Positions 10,351-21,465 of a stretch of DNA of 64,000 nucleotides are shown here, piece after piece. The translations under genes were made by a program, and so were the position numbers. Positions within the stretch are counted from its first letter, which is position 1. Each line of letters starts with the position of its first letter. This stretch comes from Edwardiiplasma whartonense (GTDB lineage Bacteria; Bacillota_I; Bacilli_A; Mycoplasmatales; Mycoplasmataceae). The stretch lies in NCBI RefSeq assembly GCF_023566315.1, contig NZ_JAKNSU010000001.1. One strand, written 5' to 3'. Below the pieces are notes generated by a model, which was not told the DNA's origin, ran no database searches, and saw nothing but the letters and a program-made list of their open reading frames with translations.

Positions 10351-10357
10351 GTGCTAA
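10331..10357. promoter_or_regulatory. CIRCE operator upstream of hrcA
   Basis: The inverted repeat TTAGCACTT-N9-AAGTGCTAA matches the CIRCE consensus (TTAGCACTC-N9-GAGTGCTAA) with one matched change in each arm, so the symmetry is perfect. It overlaps the promoter for hrcA-grpE-dnaK-dnaJ. Confidence 0.95.
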
Positions 10358-10366
10358 TCAATAAAT

Positions 10367-12508
10367 TTAAATCTTTTCTACTTTAAACTCATCACCAGGA
10401 CTAACAGTTACCAAATATTTTTCGTTTCTTTTAATTTGATCGTTAATAACTTCTTTTGAAAGCATTGTTTCGATATTTTTTTCAATATAGCGTGTGATTG
10501 GTCGTGCTCCAAATTCGCGTTCATAACCTTCAGCTTTAATTTTAGTAATCACCTTTGGATCAAATTCAATTAGATAATCGCCGTTTTTATGTAAACGCTC
10601 TCTCAACTCATCCAAATCCTTAATAATAATTTCTTCAATTACTTTTATTGAGAGAGCATTGAACGGAACAATGTTGTCAATTCGGTTTAAAAATTCAGGA
10701 CGAAATGACTTTTGTAGTTCCATCATTAATAACTTCAAATTAACTTCTTCATCTTCATTATTCAAAATCAACTCTGAACCAATATTTGAAGTCATGATAA
10801 TAATCGTATTTTTAAAATCAACAACACGTCCACTAGAATCAGTGATTCTTCCTTCATCAAGAATTTGTAAAAAAACGTTAAAAACATCAGGGTGTGCTTT
10901 TTCAATTTCATCAAACAAGACAATTGAATACGGGTTTCTGCGGACAGCTTCAGTAAGTACACCACCTTGACCATAACCAATATAACCAGGAGGAGCGCCA
11001 ATTAACTTATTAACACTTTCACGATCCATATACTCACTCATATCAATGCGAACCATCTTTTTAACTGAACTAAACAAGACGTCAGCTAAAGTTCGCGCAA
11101 CTTCAGTTTTTCCGACTCCTGTTGGTCCTAGGAAAAGAAATGATCCAATTGGTTTATCAGGATTTTTAATTCCTGCCCTACTGCGAATAATTGCATCACT
11201 AACAACTTCAATTGCTTCATCTTGACCTTTAACATTCTTTTTTAAATCAAGTGGCAATTCCAGCAAGCGCTTACGCTCACTTTCGACTAATTTATTAACA
11301 GGAATCCCTGTTCACTTCGAAACAATAGCAGCGACTTCGGTTTCAGTCACCTCTTCATTAAGCATCCCGTTACTATTAACTGCGTCTTGAGCCGTCTTCA
11401 ATTCTTTTTCTAAATTCGGAATCAAAGAATATTGCAATTCTCCTGCTCTTTGGTAATTACCATCAAATTGTGCTTGTTGAAGTTCTTGTTTTAAACCATC
11501 TAATTTGGTACGTAAACCAGAAACTTTCTTAATATCTTGCTTATCTTTTTCTCATTTTTGATTAAATTCACTTTGAATTTTCTTCGTTTTAGTTAACTCT
11601 TCATCAACTTCACTCAACCGTTTTTGTGACTTATCATCAGTTTCTTTAGCCAAAGCCGCTCGTTCAATTTCTAACTGAACTACCTTTCTGTTAACGTGAT
11701 CTAACTGGGTTGGAACACTTGCTAATTCAGTTCGAATCGTCGCACTTGCTTCATCAATTAAATCAATTGCCTTATCTGGTAAAAAACGGTCTGTGATGTA
11801 TTGATCAGATAATTTAGCAGCAGCAACCAAAGCATTATCATGAATTACAACTCCATGAAATGATTCAAAACGTTCTTTCAATCCCCGTAAAATTGAAATC
11901 GTTTGATCAACAGTTGGTTCTTCAACCATGACTTGTTGGAACCGACGTTCCAAAGCAGAATCTTGTTCAATATATTCACGATACTCATCTAAAGTGGTTG
12001 CACCAATCATTTTTAGTTGCCCCCGAGCAAGAGCTGGTTTTAAAAGGTTAGAAACATCCATTCCCCCACCATTACCAGTTTTTCCCGCTCCCACAATCAG
12101 GTGAACTTCATCAACAAAAAGAATAATCTTTCCATCAGCTTTTTGAACAGCATTCACAATTCCTTTTACCCGCGCTTCGTACTCACCCAAATAAGACGCA
12201 CCAGCCATTACCAACCCCATGTCAAGTACTAAAATCTTTTTATCTTTGAGGTTTGAAGGTACATCTCCATTCACAATTCGTTGGGCTAGACCCTCAACAA
12301 CAGCAGTCTTCCCCACACCTGGTTCTCCAATTAAAACTGGATTATTTTTAGTTTTTCTCGAAAGAATTCGAACCACTCTTAAAATTTCATCTTCGCGACC
12401 AATAACAGGATCTAAACGACCCTCTTTAGCATCCAATGTTAAATCAGTGGTATATTTTTCTAAAATATTTGGATCGTTTTGCGGATTTGGTTTTTGTTGT
12501 AAATCCAT
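10367..12508 (-). CDS. clpB: Disaggregase ClpB, lacking the N-terminal domain
   Basis: Hexameric AAA+ unfoldase that rescues aggregated proteins with DnaK. The 713-residue protein begins directly before AAA domain 1 (Walker A GEPGVGKTA) and lacks the ~150-residue Clp N-domain. A middle coiled-coil region (about residues 285-400) carries in-frame TGA codons read as Trp. AAA domain 2 has GPTGVGKTE, the Walker B LFDEIEKAHPD and the arginine finger region FRPEFLNRID. Mollicute ClpB is often of this short type. It has its own promoter overlapped by a second CIRCE, which is expected for a HrcA regulon member in this group. Confidence 0.95.
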
Positions 12509-12562
12509 TGATACCTCACTCCTTTGTTCATTTCCTTTTAAGAAGTTTTCCTTCTTAAACCT

Positions 12563-12590
12563 ATTCTAACAAAGAAATTAGCAATTACAA
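12563..12590 (-). promoter_or_regulatory. clpB promoter
   Basis: Minus-strand -35 TTGTAA (12585-12590) and -10 TAGAAT (12563-12568) with a 16-base spacer. The -35 lies inside the CIRCE element. Confidence 0.65.
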
Positions 12591-12604
12591 TCATAGAGTG
12601 CTAA
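12578..12604. promoter_or_regulatory. CIRCE operator upstream of clpB
   Basis: TTAGCAATT-N9-GAGTGCTAA. The right arm is consensus; the left arm departs at two positions, so the site may bind HrcA more weakly than the one at hrcA. It directly abuts the stop codon of the gene upstream (12605). Confidence 0.88.
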
Positions 12605-13360
12605 TTAAACAAAATTTTGGTGGTAATGAATCTTATAATCAACAATTTCTAAGAGATAATTGGCAATTGTTCGTTCTTTTAATAGCCAAAATACGTATTC
12701 TTGTTGTTCTAATTGGTTTTTTAAAATTACTTCCTTTTCAAAAATCAATAAATTAATGTTCTGATTATTGCAATGATTTTGTTTTAGTTGACTAAATAAA
12801 TCATCTGGTCTGGTTTGCAAATGCATGTTAAAAATAAACTTCAGCTCGTGTTGATCTTGAGATTTCAAAAGTTTACTTTCTGTTGTATATTCAATCCCTT
12901 CTAACATAAATAAAATAAATGGATCAAAAACAGGTTGGTAATCTTGATCAATTGGATTATTAATTTTTACTTGATTATTCCAAACCAAACCTTTTAAAAC
13001 AATGTAAAAAAAACACCAAAAATAATAATTAATGTACCAAATATCAAGTTGTTGATTGAAATTCTTTTTTAAGGTTAACTCTTCATGAAAATTAAAAAAA
13101 TAGTTCAACAAGAAATTAAGTTTTCGATTGTGATGAAAATCTTTTTGCGCCTCTTGCATAATTTTTAACTTATTTTGTTGATGACGATAATTAATAATCG
13201 TTTCGTGTCATTTGATATCAATTTTTCCTAACATAATCATACTTTCATCATGAGTTAACTTGAGAATGGCGAGATTTTTTAATCGCGAGTTGTTGTGATG
13301 ATTAATAATTAATTTTTCAATAATATTAGTTTTTTTGTTTTTTAATAGTTCAATTTGCAT
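12605..13360 (-). CDS. Hypothetical protein, 251 residues
   Basis: I do not recognise this protein. Start ATG 13360 (MQIELLKNKKTN) has AGAGGAG 7 bases upstream. One TGA reads as Trp near residue 51 (KIDIKWHETI). The middle is rich in aromatic residues and Asn (WYINYYFWCFFYIVLKG), suggesting a buried or membrane-associated segment but not a clear signal or transmembrane topology. The composition is unusually rich in N, Q, H, Y and F. It ends exactly where the clpB CIRCE begins, and has its own upstream spacer next to a terminator, so it is probably a separate transcription unit. Confidence 0.65.
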
Positions 13361-13414
13361 AAATTCACTCCTCTTAATCTTTGTTAAGGTATACGATAAA
13401 AAGTTTGATTTTTC

Positions 13415-13448
13415 TCAAAAAAAGAAAAATCACTTCTTAGAAGTGATT
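13415..13448 (-). terminator. Rho-independent terminator
   Basis: A 9-bp perfect stem (AATCACTTC at 13428-13436, GAAGTGATT at 13440-13448), a 3-base loop and a T-rich tail on the minus strand. It lies 10 bases past the stop of the membrane protein gene at 13458. Confidence 0.88.
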
Positions 13449-13457
13449 AAGTCAGAA

Positions 13458-14315
13458 TTATTTAATTGGATTGATACTACGATTTTCTCGCTTTCGAATA
13501 ATCGCATATGGAATGAAAATAAAGATAAACACAATAACTAGAAAAACCAAAAAAACAATTAAACACTTTTTGTTTGCGCTTTTGGCTAACTGATGGGCCT
13601 CCTCAGTTGGAACAATATCACCATTGTAATTAGCACTCAAGTTTCCTTTGCGATACTTAATACTAATCAACGAGTAAAGATGAATAAAAGCAGTTGCTCC
13701 CAAAATAACATACATAATAATTAATTCAGTGTGATAAGGTTTATGCATTGTAGTTTTCAAAATGAAAAAAACACCAATAATAATTCCAGAAACCAGATAA
13801 ATCGTCCCCCCCAATCAATTTAAATAAACTATTCTAGTAATTAACGCACGATATTCTTTTTTAATAAACTGAGGAAGAGTCTGTTGGTGCATCAACAAAT
13901 CACCCTTATAGCTTTTCACCGCAGTAATCAAATGAAAATAATTGATACTGATTAAAACTAAAATAAACAAGAAAAATAGTGCTGTGATAATCATAAATGC
14001 AGGATGAGGAATTCAATCAACAGGAATGTTTCACTTAGTTTGTTCCCCGTCTAGATTCACAATTGAATTAGGAATGAAATAAGCCAAAATAAAGAAAAGC
14101 GAAATTGCAAAAAGAATACCACTAAATAAGGTTAAGAAGAAAATGCGGTACTTTTCTGCGCGAATTTCTTTAGCAATTCAGGATGGTAATTCAACATTGT
14201 TCAACTCTTGTTTAGTAAAGTTTGGTTTTAAAGGGGGTTGGGTTTGATTAATTTGGGTATCAATTGCTGAACTTTGACCAAAATTAATATGATTAGAACT
14301 TTTGGGTAGATCCAT
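13458..14315 (-). CDS. Multi-spanning membrane protein, unknown function
   Basis: A 285-residue protein with a ~55-residue polar N-terminus (MDLPKSSNHINFG) and about five membrane segments, for example FFLTLFSGILFAISLFFIL, FMIITALFFLFILVLISI and CLIVFLVFLVIVFIFIFIP. An in-frame TGA reads as Trp in LNWLGGTIY, beside a run of seven G in the coding strand (13806-13812). The ATG overlaps the stop of the small membrane protein upstream by one base (TAATG), so the pair is coupled and the products may act together. I cannot assign a function. Confidence 0.75.
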
Positions 14316-14593
14316 TATTTTTCTTTCCTTCTTTCTTGGACTTTTTCAGGATTAGTTTGAATTAAAAGGATTAAATTGACTTCGTTTTCCACATCATTCA
14401 TTTCCTTTTCAAAGACCATTTTTTTTGCTTGTTCTTCATTTGAAAGTTTCGTACTTTGTTTAGTTCGAGCCTTTTTAAAAATTAAACTAAAGACAAACAA
14501 AAACAAAGCGATTCCTGCTAAAACAACAAAGATGATGTAAATAATCTCTTCTTTAATTGATACATCTAAAATTTGAATCGGAGTAAATAACAC
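14315..14593 (-). CDS. Small single-pass membrane protein, unknown function
   Basis: A 92-residue protein starting at GTG 14593, with GCGAGG about 9 bases upstream. It has one membrane segment (about residues 18-40: IYIIFVVLAGIALFLFVF) and then a charged tail (KKARTKQSTKLSNEEQAKK). The stop overlaps the ATG of the next membrane protein (TAATG), which argues for coupled expression. No family recognised. Confidence 0.65.
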   Translation of the reverse strand: MLFTPIQILDVSIKEEIIYIIFVVLAGIALFLFVFSLIFKKARTKQSTKLSNEEQAKKMVFEKEMNDVENEVNLILLIQTNPEKVQERRKEK

Positions 14594-14626
14594 GACTTCT
14601 AACCTCGCTCCACTATTTATTGTACC

Positions 14627-15373
14627 TTACTTTTCAAAAATACGTTCAAATTGCAACGGTTGAATTGCGCCTTTTCTTTTGTGTGCAGAATTCTTATGTA
14701 ACGTTTCAATTCGTTCAACTAATTGAGGATTATCATGACTTTTAGTTAATAAATAGCGATCAATCTCTTCATAGCTATAACCAATTTCGTTCTCATCAGT
14801 TTGTTCAGCTCATAAACCAGCAGAAGGTTTACGATCAATAATCCGTTGAGGAACATTCAAAAGTGATGCTGCTTGGCTAACCTCTCCTTTGAGTAAGTGA
14901 ACCAAAGGAACAACATCAACACCACCATCCCCATACTTAGTAAAATAACCAATATACCATTCATCAGCATTATCAGTTCCTAAAACTAAGTAGTTTTTAG
15001 TTTGACCCACACCATAAAGGGTTGTCATTCGAAGACGAGCCTTTAAATTAGCAGTAGCTAAACTTGAAAGATCAAAGGTTTGATTTTTAATTGTCGAGGT
15101 AAGGGCATCAAAAGTTGAAGCTAAATCAACAGTTAAAGTTTTTAAATCACCGGTTTTGACAAGTTCTTCAACACATTCGTAATCTTCTTGACTAGAATAA
15201 CAAGGCATTCAACAAGTTAAATAGTGATCAGGAAAGGCTTTTTTAGCAATCATTGCAACCACAGCAGAATCAATTCCTCCACTAACACCAACCACAACCC
15301 CATCAGCATGAGCATTGTGAACAGTTTCTTGGATGAACTCCACTAAATAATCCAAATACGCTTTTAATTCCAT
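14627..15373 (-). CDS. nadE: NH3-dependent NAD+ synthetase
   Basis: Last step of NAD synthesis: amidates deamido-NAD with ammonia and ATP. The 248-residue protein has the PP-loop VGVSGGIDSAVVA near residue 30 and typical NadE motifs GTDNADEWYIGYFTKYGDGG and DVVPLVHLLKGEV, then RKPSAGLW with Trp from TGA. It lacks a glutaminase domain, so it uses free ammonia. TGA codons at 15209 and 14810 read as Trp. Start ATG 15373 is preferred for length; TTG 15397 would overlap obgE. It follows obgE by 16 bases, likely one transcript. Confidence 0.94.
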
Positions 15374-15389
15374 TTCCTTTGACCCTTCT

Positions 15390-16685
15390 TTAATCAATTC
15401 ATTCTAATTCGTAATCAAAAATTTTCACGACATCCCCTGATTGAATTCCTTTTGCTCGTAACTGGTCATACAAACCAAGTTTTTTTAACTTTTCGTTAAA
15501 CAATAACAAGTTATCACGAGTTGCTAAAGGGGTTCGTTGATAGATATTATAAATTGTTTTTCCAGAAATTTCTCATTGTCCATTTCCTTTGTTCTGAATA
15601 ATGATTTCTGGCTCCTCTTCACTAAATTTATAAACCTTCAAACCTTCGTTTAAATTTTGATCTGGTCATAAGCCAGAAAAAGTTGTTGTTTTTAAAGTCA
15701 TCGCAATCAATGATAAAAGTTGATCAAGGTTAGTTTTTTTCATTCCTGAAATTTCAACCACCTTTTTGTCTTTAAAAAACTCCAGAATTGTTTCATCCAT
15801 TAAATTTAGTTGCGCTTCATCTAAATCCATCTTGTTGAAAACAACAATTTCAGGACGAGCTGCTAATTGCGAATTATATTGAATTAATTCTTGGCGAATA
15901 ATTTTATAATTATTAACTACATCTTCACTACCATAATTACCAGAGAAATCTAATACATGACAAATTACCTTGCATCGTTCAATGTGTCGTAAAAACTCGT
16001 GCCCTAATCCTTTTCCCAAACTTGCACCTTGAATCAACCCTGGTAAATCAGCAACAACAAACGTGCTCCCATCAAGAGCTCTTGTTACACCCAATTGGGG
16101 ATTAAGAGTGGTAAAAGGATAGTCAGCAATTTCTGGTTTTGAATTAGAAATCGCTCGCAAGAGAGTTGATTTTCCCGCATTTGGCAACCCAATAAACCCT
16201 ACATCAGCTAAAACTTTCAATTCAGCACGAATTTCAAATGATTCTCCCATCATTCCTGCTTCAAAAATTGTTGGAGCCTTATTTCGCGAATTAGCAAACC
16301 TAGCGTTTCCTTTACCCCCCTTACCACCATGAGCAATAATTAGAGGTTGGTTAGGTTGGTTAATATCAGCAAGAACCCTACCAGTTTTGTGATCAATTAA
16401 AACTGTTCCCACAGGAACTCTAATCACCAAATCTTCACCATTGGCTCCGTGCATATTTTTAATATCACCTTTTTCACCATCCCTAGCCTGATAAAGTTTA
16501 TTTAGTTTTAAATCTAATAAAGAGTGTTTTCCCTCATCCCCAACAAAGATGACATCACCACCATCACCACCATCACCACCATTAGGACCACCGTTGGCAA
16601 CATAAAGTTCATGACGAAAACTAACAGCACCATTGCCGCCTTTACCAGCTCTAATCTGAAAATTTGCTGTATCAATAAACTTCAT
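15390..16685 (-). CDS. obgE: GTPase Obg (CgtA)
   Basis: Ribosome-associated GTPase acting in 50S maturation and stress response. The 431-residue protein has the glycine-rich N-terminal Obg fold (FIDTANFQIRAGKGGNGAVS), the G domain (GLPNAGKSTLLR, switch/G3 VADLPGLIQGA, NKMD) and a complete C-terminal OCT domain ending FDYELEWID, with TGA codons for Trp inside it. The ATG has GGAG 7 bases upstream. It lies 27 bases after the small CxxC gene and before nadE. Confidence 0.96.
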
Positions 16686-16712
16686 TGTCTCTCTCCATTT
16701 TCTTTGCCTTTA

Positions 16713-17009
16713 TTATTGAGGGCAGGAATTGTAACATTGATCACATAGATAAGTCGGATAATCATGATCAACATTATTATCATCAAAAACCTGCCAAGCT
16801 TTTATCGGTTCTTTTAAATAATTTTCTAGTTCCTGGTCACTTAACTGATGTTTTAATGCCTTCACCACATCCCCAATCAGTGGTGGATAATTTTTCCGAA
16901 CATAAGTAATTTCACCCTCACCACACCAAGAACAAGTCAAGTTAAAAACTTGACGCATAACATCTTTATAATCGCGAAATAATTCATAATCAATTTGATT
17001 AAATTGCAT
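16713..17009 (-). CDS. Small CxxC...CxxC protein, probably zinc-binding
   Basis: A 98-residue protein with two cysteine pairs, TCSWCGEG near residue 27 and YLCDQCYNSCPQ at the C-terminus, spaced like a split zinc ribbon. The rest is polar and helical. Its ATG lies inside the end of the upstream gene (11-base overlap), so translation is coupled to the 243-residue helical protein. I do not recognise a family; a zinc-stabilised RNA- or protein-binding role is only a guess. Confidence 0.65.
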   Translation of the reverse strand: MQFNQIDYELFRDYKDVMRQVFNLTCSWCGEGEITYVRKNYPPLIGDVVKALKHQLSDQELENYLKEPIKAWQVFDDNNVDHDYPTYLCDQCYNSCPQ

Positions 17010-17730
17010 CTAATTCTCTCATCCATTCAAGATAACGTTCAATTATTTCCTGTTCGCCATCACTATAATTATAGGGCAATTCATCAGTTAAACCATTTAA
17101 TTGATAAACAACTTTTATGATCGCTTTTGCTAGTAAAGTAAAGTCAAATTTTTGGTTAAAGGGAAAGGCTTTAGCATAAACATTAACCATAATTTGTTTT
17201 GCCATTTCTAATAATTGGGGACTAAGAGAATTTAAAAAACTATCAAGTTTTTCAATAACTTTCATTGGCACCATTTCTTGAGTGTCTAAGTCAAATTTTT
17301 CAGGATTGAAAGAAAAAGTTTCCTTATTTTTTTGATAGGTAAAATCATAATCAATTTGTTGTTCACACAAAAAATAACACAAAATCATTTTTAATTCATT
17401 AGGAAGATGACTTTGTAAAATTTCATTGCTTTCATCAAGATAAGAACGCAAATTTACTGATTGTAACGCTTGCATTAAACCAATCTTTTCCATCAATGCC
17501 AATTCACGACTATTAATTAAGGCAAAAATTTCTTTAGGAGTTAAATTATGCGTTTCATTATCAAGTTGATCAAAAGGAATTTTAGCTTTAATTTTTAATA
17601 GTTTTGCTTCAAAATCAGCAGGAATATATGGCATTGAAAGTTCTAAATTAATCAAGCGCAAAGCTTCCTGATATTCTTTTGTTTTCATTAACATTTGTAA
17701 TTCTTTTAGTTTTTCTTCATAAAAATTCAC
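16999..17730 (-). CDS. Helical repeat protein, DUF3196/MG237-like
   Basis: A 243-residue, mostly helical soluble protein. The start is a GTG at 17730 (VNFYEEKLKELQ) with AAGGA about 10 bases upstream; frames further upstream run into the tRNA-Arg gene. The N-terminal pattern (KTKEYQEALRLINLELSMPY) looks like the TPR-like repeats of the DUF3196 family, known from Mycoplasma MG237 and found only in Mollicutes. Function unknown. The stop overlaps the start of the small CxxC protein. Family assignment is from memory and moderate. Confidence 0.7.
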   Translation of the reverse strand: MNFYEEKLKELQMLMKTKEYQEALRLINLELSMPYIPADFEAKLLKIKAKIPFDQLDNETHNLTPKEIFALINSRELALMEKIGLMQALQSVNLRSYLDESNEILQSHLPNELKMILCYFLCEQQIDYDFTYQKNKETFSFNPEKFDLDTQEMVPMKVIEKLDSFLNSLSPQLLEMAKQIMVNVYAKAFPFNQKFDFTLLAKAIIKVVYQLNGLTDELPYNYSDGEQEIIERYLEWMRELDAI

Positions 17731-17753
17731 AAAAAACACTTCCTTTTTATAAT

Positions 17754-17777
17754 AAAAAATCATGCACGAAGGCATGA
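17754..17777 (-). terminator. Terminator after tRNA-Arg
   Basis: Stem TCATGC/GCATGA (17760-17765 and 17772-17777) with a 6-base loop and six T on the minus strand, 14 bases past the tRNA 3' end. Confidence 0.7.
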
Positions 17778-17790
17778 CTAAGCTCCAAAA

Positions 17791-17867
17791 TGGTGCCCAC
17801 GAGAGGGTTCGAACCTCCGACCTCATGCTTAGAAGGCACGTGCTCTATCCTACTGAGCTACATGGGC
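17791..17867 (-). tRNA. trnR: tRNA-Arg (anticodon TCT)
   Basis: A 77-base cloverleaf on the minus strand. The acceptor stem GCCCATG pairs with CGTGGGC. The D arm has AGCTCAGTAGGATAGAGC, the anticodon loop CTTCTAA gives anticodon TCT (reads AGA, the main Arg codon in AT-rich genomes), and the T loop is GTTCGAA. The discriminator A is followed by an encoded CCA. Confidence 0.97.
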
Positions 17868-17913
17868 GTTTTCCACAAATGAATAATACCATTAATTAGG
17901 GTGGAAAACAAAC

Positions 17914-19560
17914 CTATTTTAGACGATTCTTCTTAAAAGCCAGGAGTTTATTGATTAAATAAAACGTTGAGTAATAGTCATCGTTCTGCTTACTATACTG
18001 TTCGATATTTAACTGTTTATCAAGTTTTTTAATGGCGCTATTCAACTCTTTGATATCGCTTTTTTGAAAGGCTAAGCCATCACTTTGGTAAGGACCAAAA
18101 CAAATTAAATAGTATTTAATAATTTCTTCTAAAGAATAGTCCATCTCTTTAACAATTTTAGGTTCTAATGAAATCAAGAAAGAAATTATTCGGAGAACTT
18201 CTTTTAACTGCATTGTTAAATCTTTATTCTTTTTATTATTTTCTTCAAGAATAGTTTTTAATTCTTGAGATGTTAGAAAAATTGTGTCTAAATTGTCAAC
18301 TCAATAGTTGTTATTAGTTTGAAAGCGGTGTTGTTCATCTTCAGAAAATAATTTCAAAGAATTAACTAAGGCCACTTTTTTTCGCATAATAAATAAATCT
18401 TCAGCAGCAGGACAATCAAGTGATGTTTGTTGAACTAAACGTAAGTATGAAACTGCATATAAAATTCCATTGATAAACTTTTCCAACCTATGAGCAGAAA
18501 ACTTAATTTTGTTAACTCGAGGCAAATGATTGTAATACTCAATAATTGTTTTAGGATTGAAATCTTTGGTTAAAATTGGATATAAAAAGTCAGGTGAAGC
18601 AAACTTGAGGGTTTGAAAAGTCGCAGTTTCATCGTACTCTGAATCTAACTCTTGAATAGAATCGTTTTGAAGAGTAATTAATCATTCTGCTTCACTTTTT
18701 AAAATAATATCAAGGTAATTATGTAATAATGCGTTTAATTCCACTTCTGATTCGAGTTGGTCTAAAGCACGAATATTATCTTTCAACAAAATACTTGTAT
18801 ATTTCGATAATTGATAAACACTTTTGAAACGTTCATCTAACTCTAACTTTCGTCAATGATCTTCATTAAATGAAAATAACATCGCTTGAAAATCTTCATC
18901 ACTTGCTAAAGTATCTAACAAGGGGGCTACAAAAGTTTTTTCACTTTCACTCAACACCCGACCACTAATTAAAGCAGCATGGATGTTTTCTTTATTAAAA
19001 ACTTGGTTAATATTTTGATAAATTAATTCTGGAGTGGTCGGGTTAACAATTAATAAAGTCAATAAAAAGGGATAAAGAGCAGAAAAATAAGGTTTATCAG
19101 GAGTGTTTTTATTTTCTAAATTAATATCATACCGATTTTTAAAACATAGTTGCATTAAAATCATGAAAATTAAATCACCATCAATTGCTAAGTCATCTTT
19201 TGAAACAAAAGAGTGATCATTAATGTAAGGAAAGATAATTTTTTCTAATAGTTGTTGAGTTCTGATTGACTGATTATTAACTTTTAAATCAACCTTATTT
19301 TCCGAATCTTTGTAGACAGTTCTAAATAAAAGAGAATAGTTTTTAAGAATATAATCAGAGAGCTCTTGAATATTTGATGACTCAATACTGGTTAATTCCT
19401 TACCTGTGTAAAGTTGATATTGAAATAACCCATAATAAGTAATCCGAAAAATTTGTTCAATAACCACTTTATCATCTGCTGATAAATCTAAAAATGATGG
19501 TTCATCTTGGACATAATCATTGATTGCTCACCAAAAATTCGAATCTTGTTTTTTATACAT
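17914..19560 (-). CDS. Hypothetical protein, 548 residues
   Basis: A long soluble, mostly helical protein with no signal peptide or membrane segment and no motif I recognise. The start ATG 19560 has TTAGGAG 5 bases upstream. TGA codons read as Trp at several points, and four shorter open stretches join into one frame only under the mollicute code. The middle has clusters such as YDINLENKNTPDKPY and SALYPFLLTLLIVNPTTPE. It begins 8 bases after the second ABC exporter gene, so it is probably the third gene of that operon and may serve the exporter; this is inference from position only. Confidence 0.7.
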
Positions 19561-19568
19561 GTGCTCTC

Positions 19569-21452
19569 CTAATCCATCAATCCAGCTTCATAAAGTTTCT
19601 TGAAGTGCCCTGGTTTATTTTTTAATTCCTCAAAAGTTCCTTTTTGTGTTACACCTTTTTTAGGTTCTAGAACAAGAATTTGGTCAACATCCTTAATTGT
19701 TGATAACTTGTGAGCAATCGTTACTGAAGTTTTATTTGCAATTAACTTATTTAATTCAGCTTGAATTTCTTTTTCAACAATATTATCTAAAGCAGAAGTG
19801 GCTTCATCTAAAATCACTAAGTCAGGATCCTTTAAGAAAATTCGCGCAATTACTAACCGTTGTTTTTGTCCTCCAGAAAGTAAAAAACCTCTTTCTCCTA
19901 AAATCGTCTCATAAGCTTCTGGCAAGGACATAATAAAATCGTGTAAATTAGCTTTTTTAGCAGCAGCGATAATTGCTTTCTTGCTAGCATTAAAAATTCC
20001 ATACGCAATATTTTCTCAGAAATTTCCATAAAACATTTGTGGATTTTGTTCTACATATCCCACCTTAGCTAAATAATCAGGTAAGTTCAAACTTTTTAAA
20101 TCATCAGTTCCGTTAATTAAAACTTTTCCTGTTGTTGGGTCATACAACCGAAGTAACAAACGACCAATTGTTGATTTACCACTTCCAGTTTCACCAACAA
20201 AAGCATAAGACTTTCCTTCTTCTAATGTAAAAGTGGTTGATGGAATAATAATGTTATTTAAGTCTTGAGGATAAGCAAATGAAACTTCTTCAAAAACAAT
20301 GTTTCTAATTTCATCAACCTTTTTTCCTTCGATATTGGGAAGAATCTGAGGTTTTGGTTCGGTCAATTGACCAATTCGGTCAGCACAGTTAGCAGCTCTG
20401 GCCGCTGCTCTCAAAGTTTGTATCATCATAATAATTGGTAAAGACAACATACTTAAGTTAGGTAAAAATGTTACCAAAATACTTGCTAACTGGTCAGGAT
20501 TGCTTTGATATTTACCAATAGCAATCAACAAAATAATTGTTGAAAGAAAAGAATCAGCAATAAAAATTCAAGTATTTAGTGTTACTGAGAGAACAACTTG
20601 TTTATTTCCCTTTTTTGAATAAACAGCGTTCTCAGCAACATTTCGTTGAATTTCTTCAACTTCAGTTCCTGATGACTTAATTAAGGTAATGTTATTAATT
20701 CGATCAGTCATATCAGCATCAATATCACGTTTAATATCAAACATATAAATTAAGGCGCGACGGAAATATATAAAAATAACAAAAGCAACTAAAAGAACAA
20801 TCACCAGATATCCAAGTGCAATTCCTGTTAGCATCGCGTTTTTTGTAAATAAAATTACAACTGCTGAAATTACTGCAGCAATTAAATAAATAATATTAGT
20901 TAAAAATTGTTGAATCCCTAATGATAACCCTTCAGTATCAGCAACTAAACGAGTTAGAATATTTCCACTAGCATGATCAAAGAAGAAATCAATATCTTGA
21001 TCAACTAAACTATTAAGAATTTCTAACCGTTGTTGAATTTCAACCTTCATCGCAAAAACTCCGATTGTGTAATCAGTTAAATACTCAAAAATACACAAGA
21101 AAAACAACGCCACACCAGTAACTGCAATTCAACTATATCAATGCATTGTGATACCTAAAAAAGTATCAGTTTTTGTTGTTGTCGAAGTTAACAAACCAGC
21201 AATTTGTGAAGCAGCCAAAGGCGTCAAGGTGGCAGTAATTCCATTAAGAATAGTTATGATTACCATCAACCAGAAAAGTACTGGATTCTCTTTAGCGTTA
21301 TCCAGTACAATTCGAATGAAACTGCCCATTTTTTTTCATGAAAAATCACGATCAGTATTACGAAAATGGGGGTTGTTAACATACTTATCAGTAACTTTAC
21401 CAGTTGTTTTACTGCTGGTTGGTTTGATTAGTAGTAATTCTTCGTTTTCCAT
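19569..21452 (-). CDS. ABC exporter half-transporter (second subunit)
   Basis: A 627-residue fused permease and ATPase. About six membrane segments occupy residues ~45-330, and the nucleotide-binding domain has Walker A GETGSGKST, Q-loop YVEQNPQMF, signature LLSGGQKQR, Walker B with catalytic Glu (LVILDEATSALDN) and the H-loop TIAHKLSTI. TGA codons read as Trp. It starts 13 bases after the partner gene and is closely related to it, so the two probably form one heterodimeric type IV exporter. Substrate is not predictable: drugs, lipids and peptides are all possible. Confidence 0.92.
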
Positions 21453-21465
21453 AAGGTTTTCCTTT

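Noticed and set aside
17731..17826. Longer N-terminus for the DUF3196-like protein
   Set aside because: The extension would run into the tRNA-Arg gene and its terminator; the GTG at 17730 has a suitable ribosome binding site.
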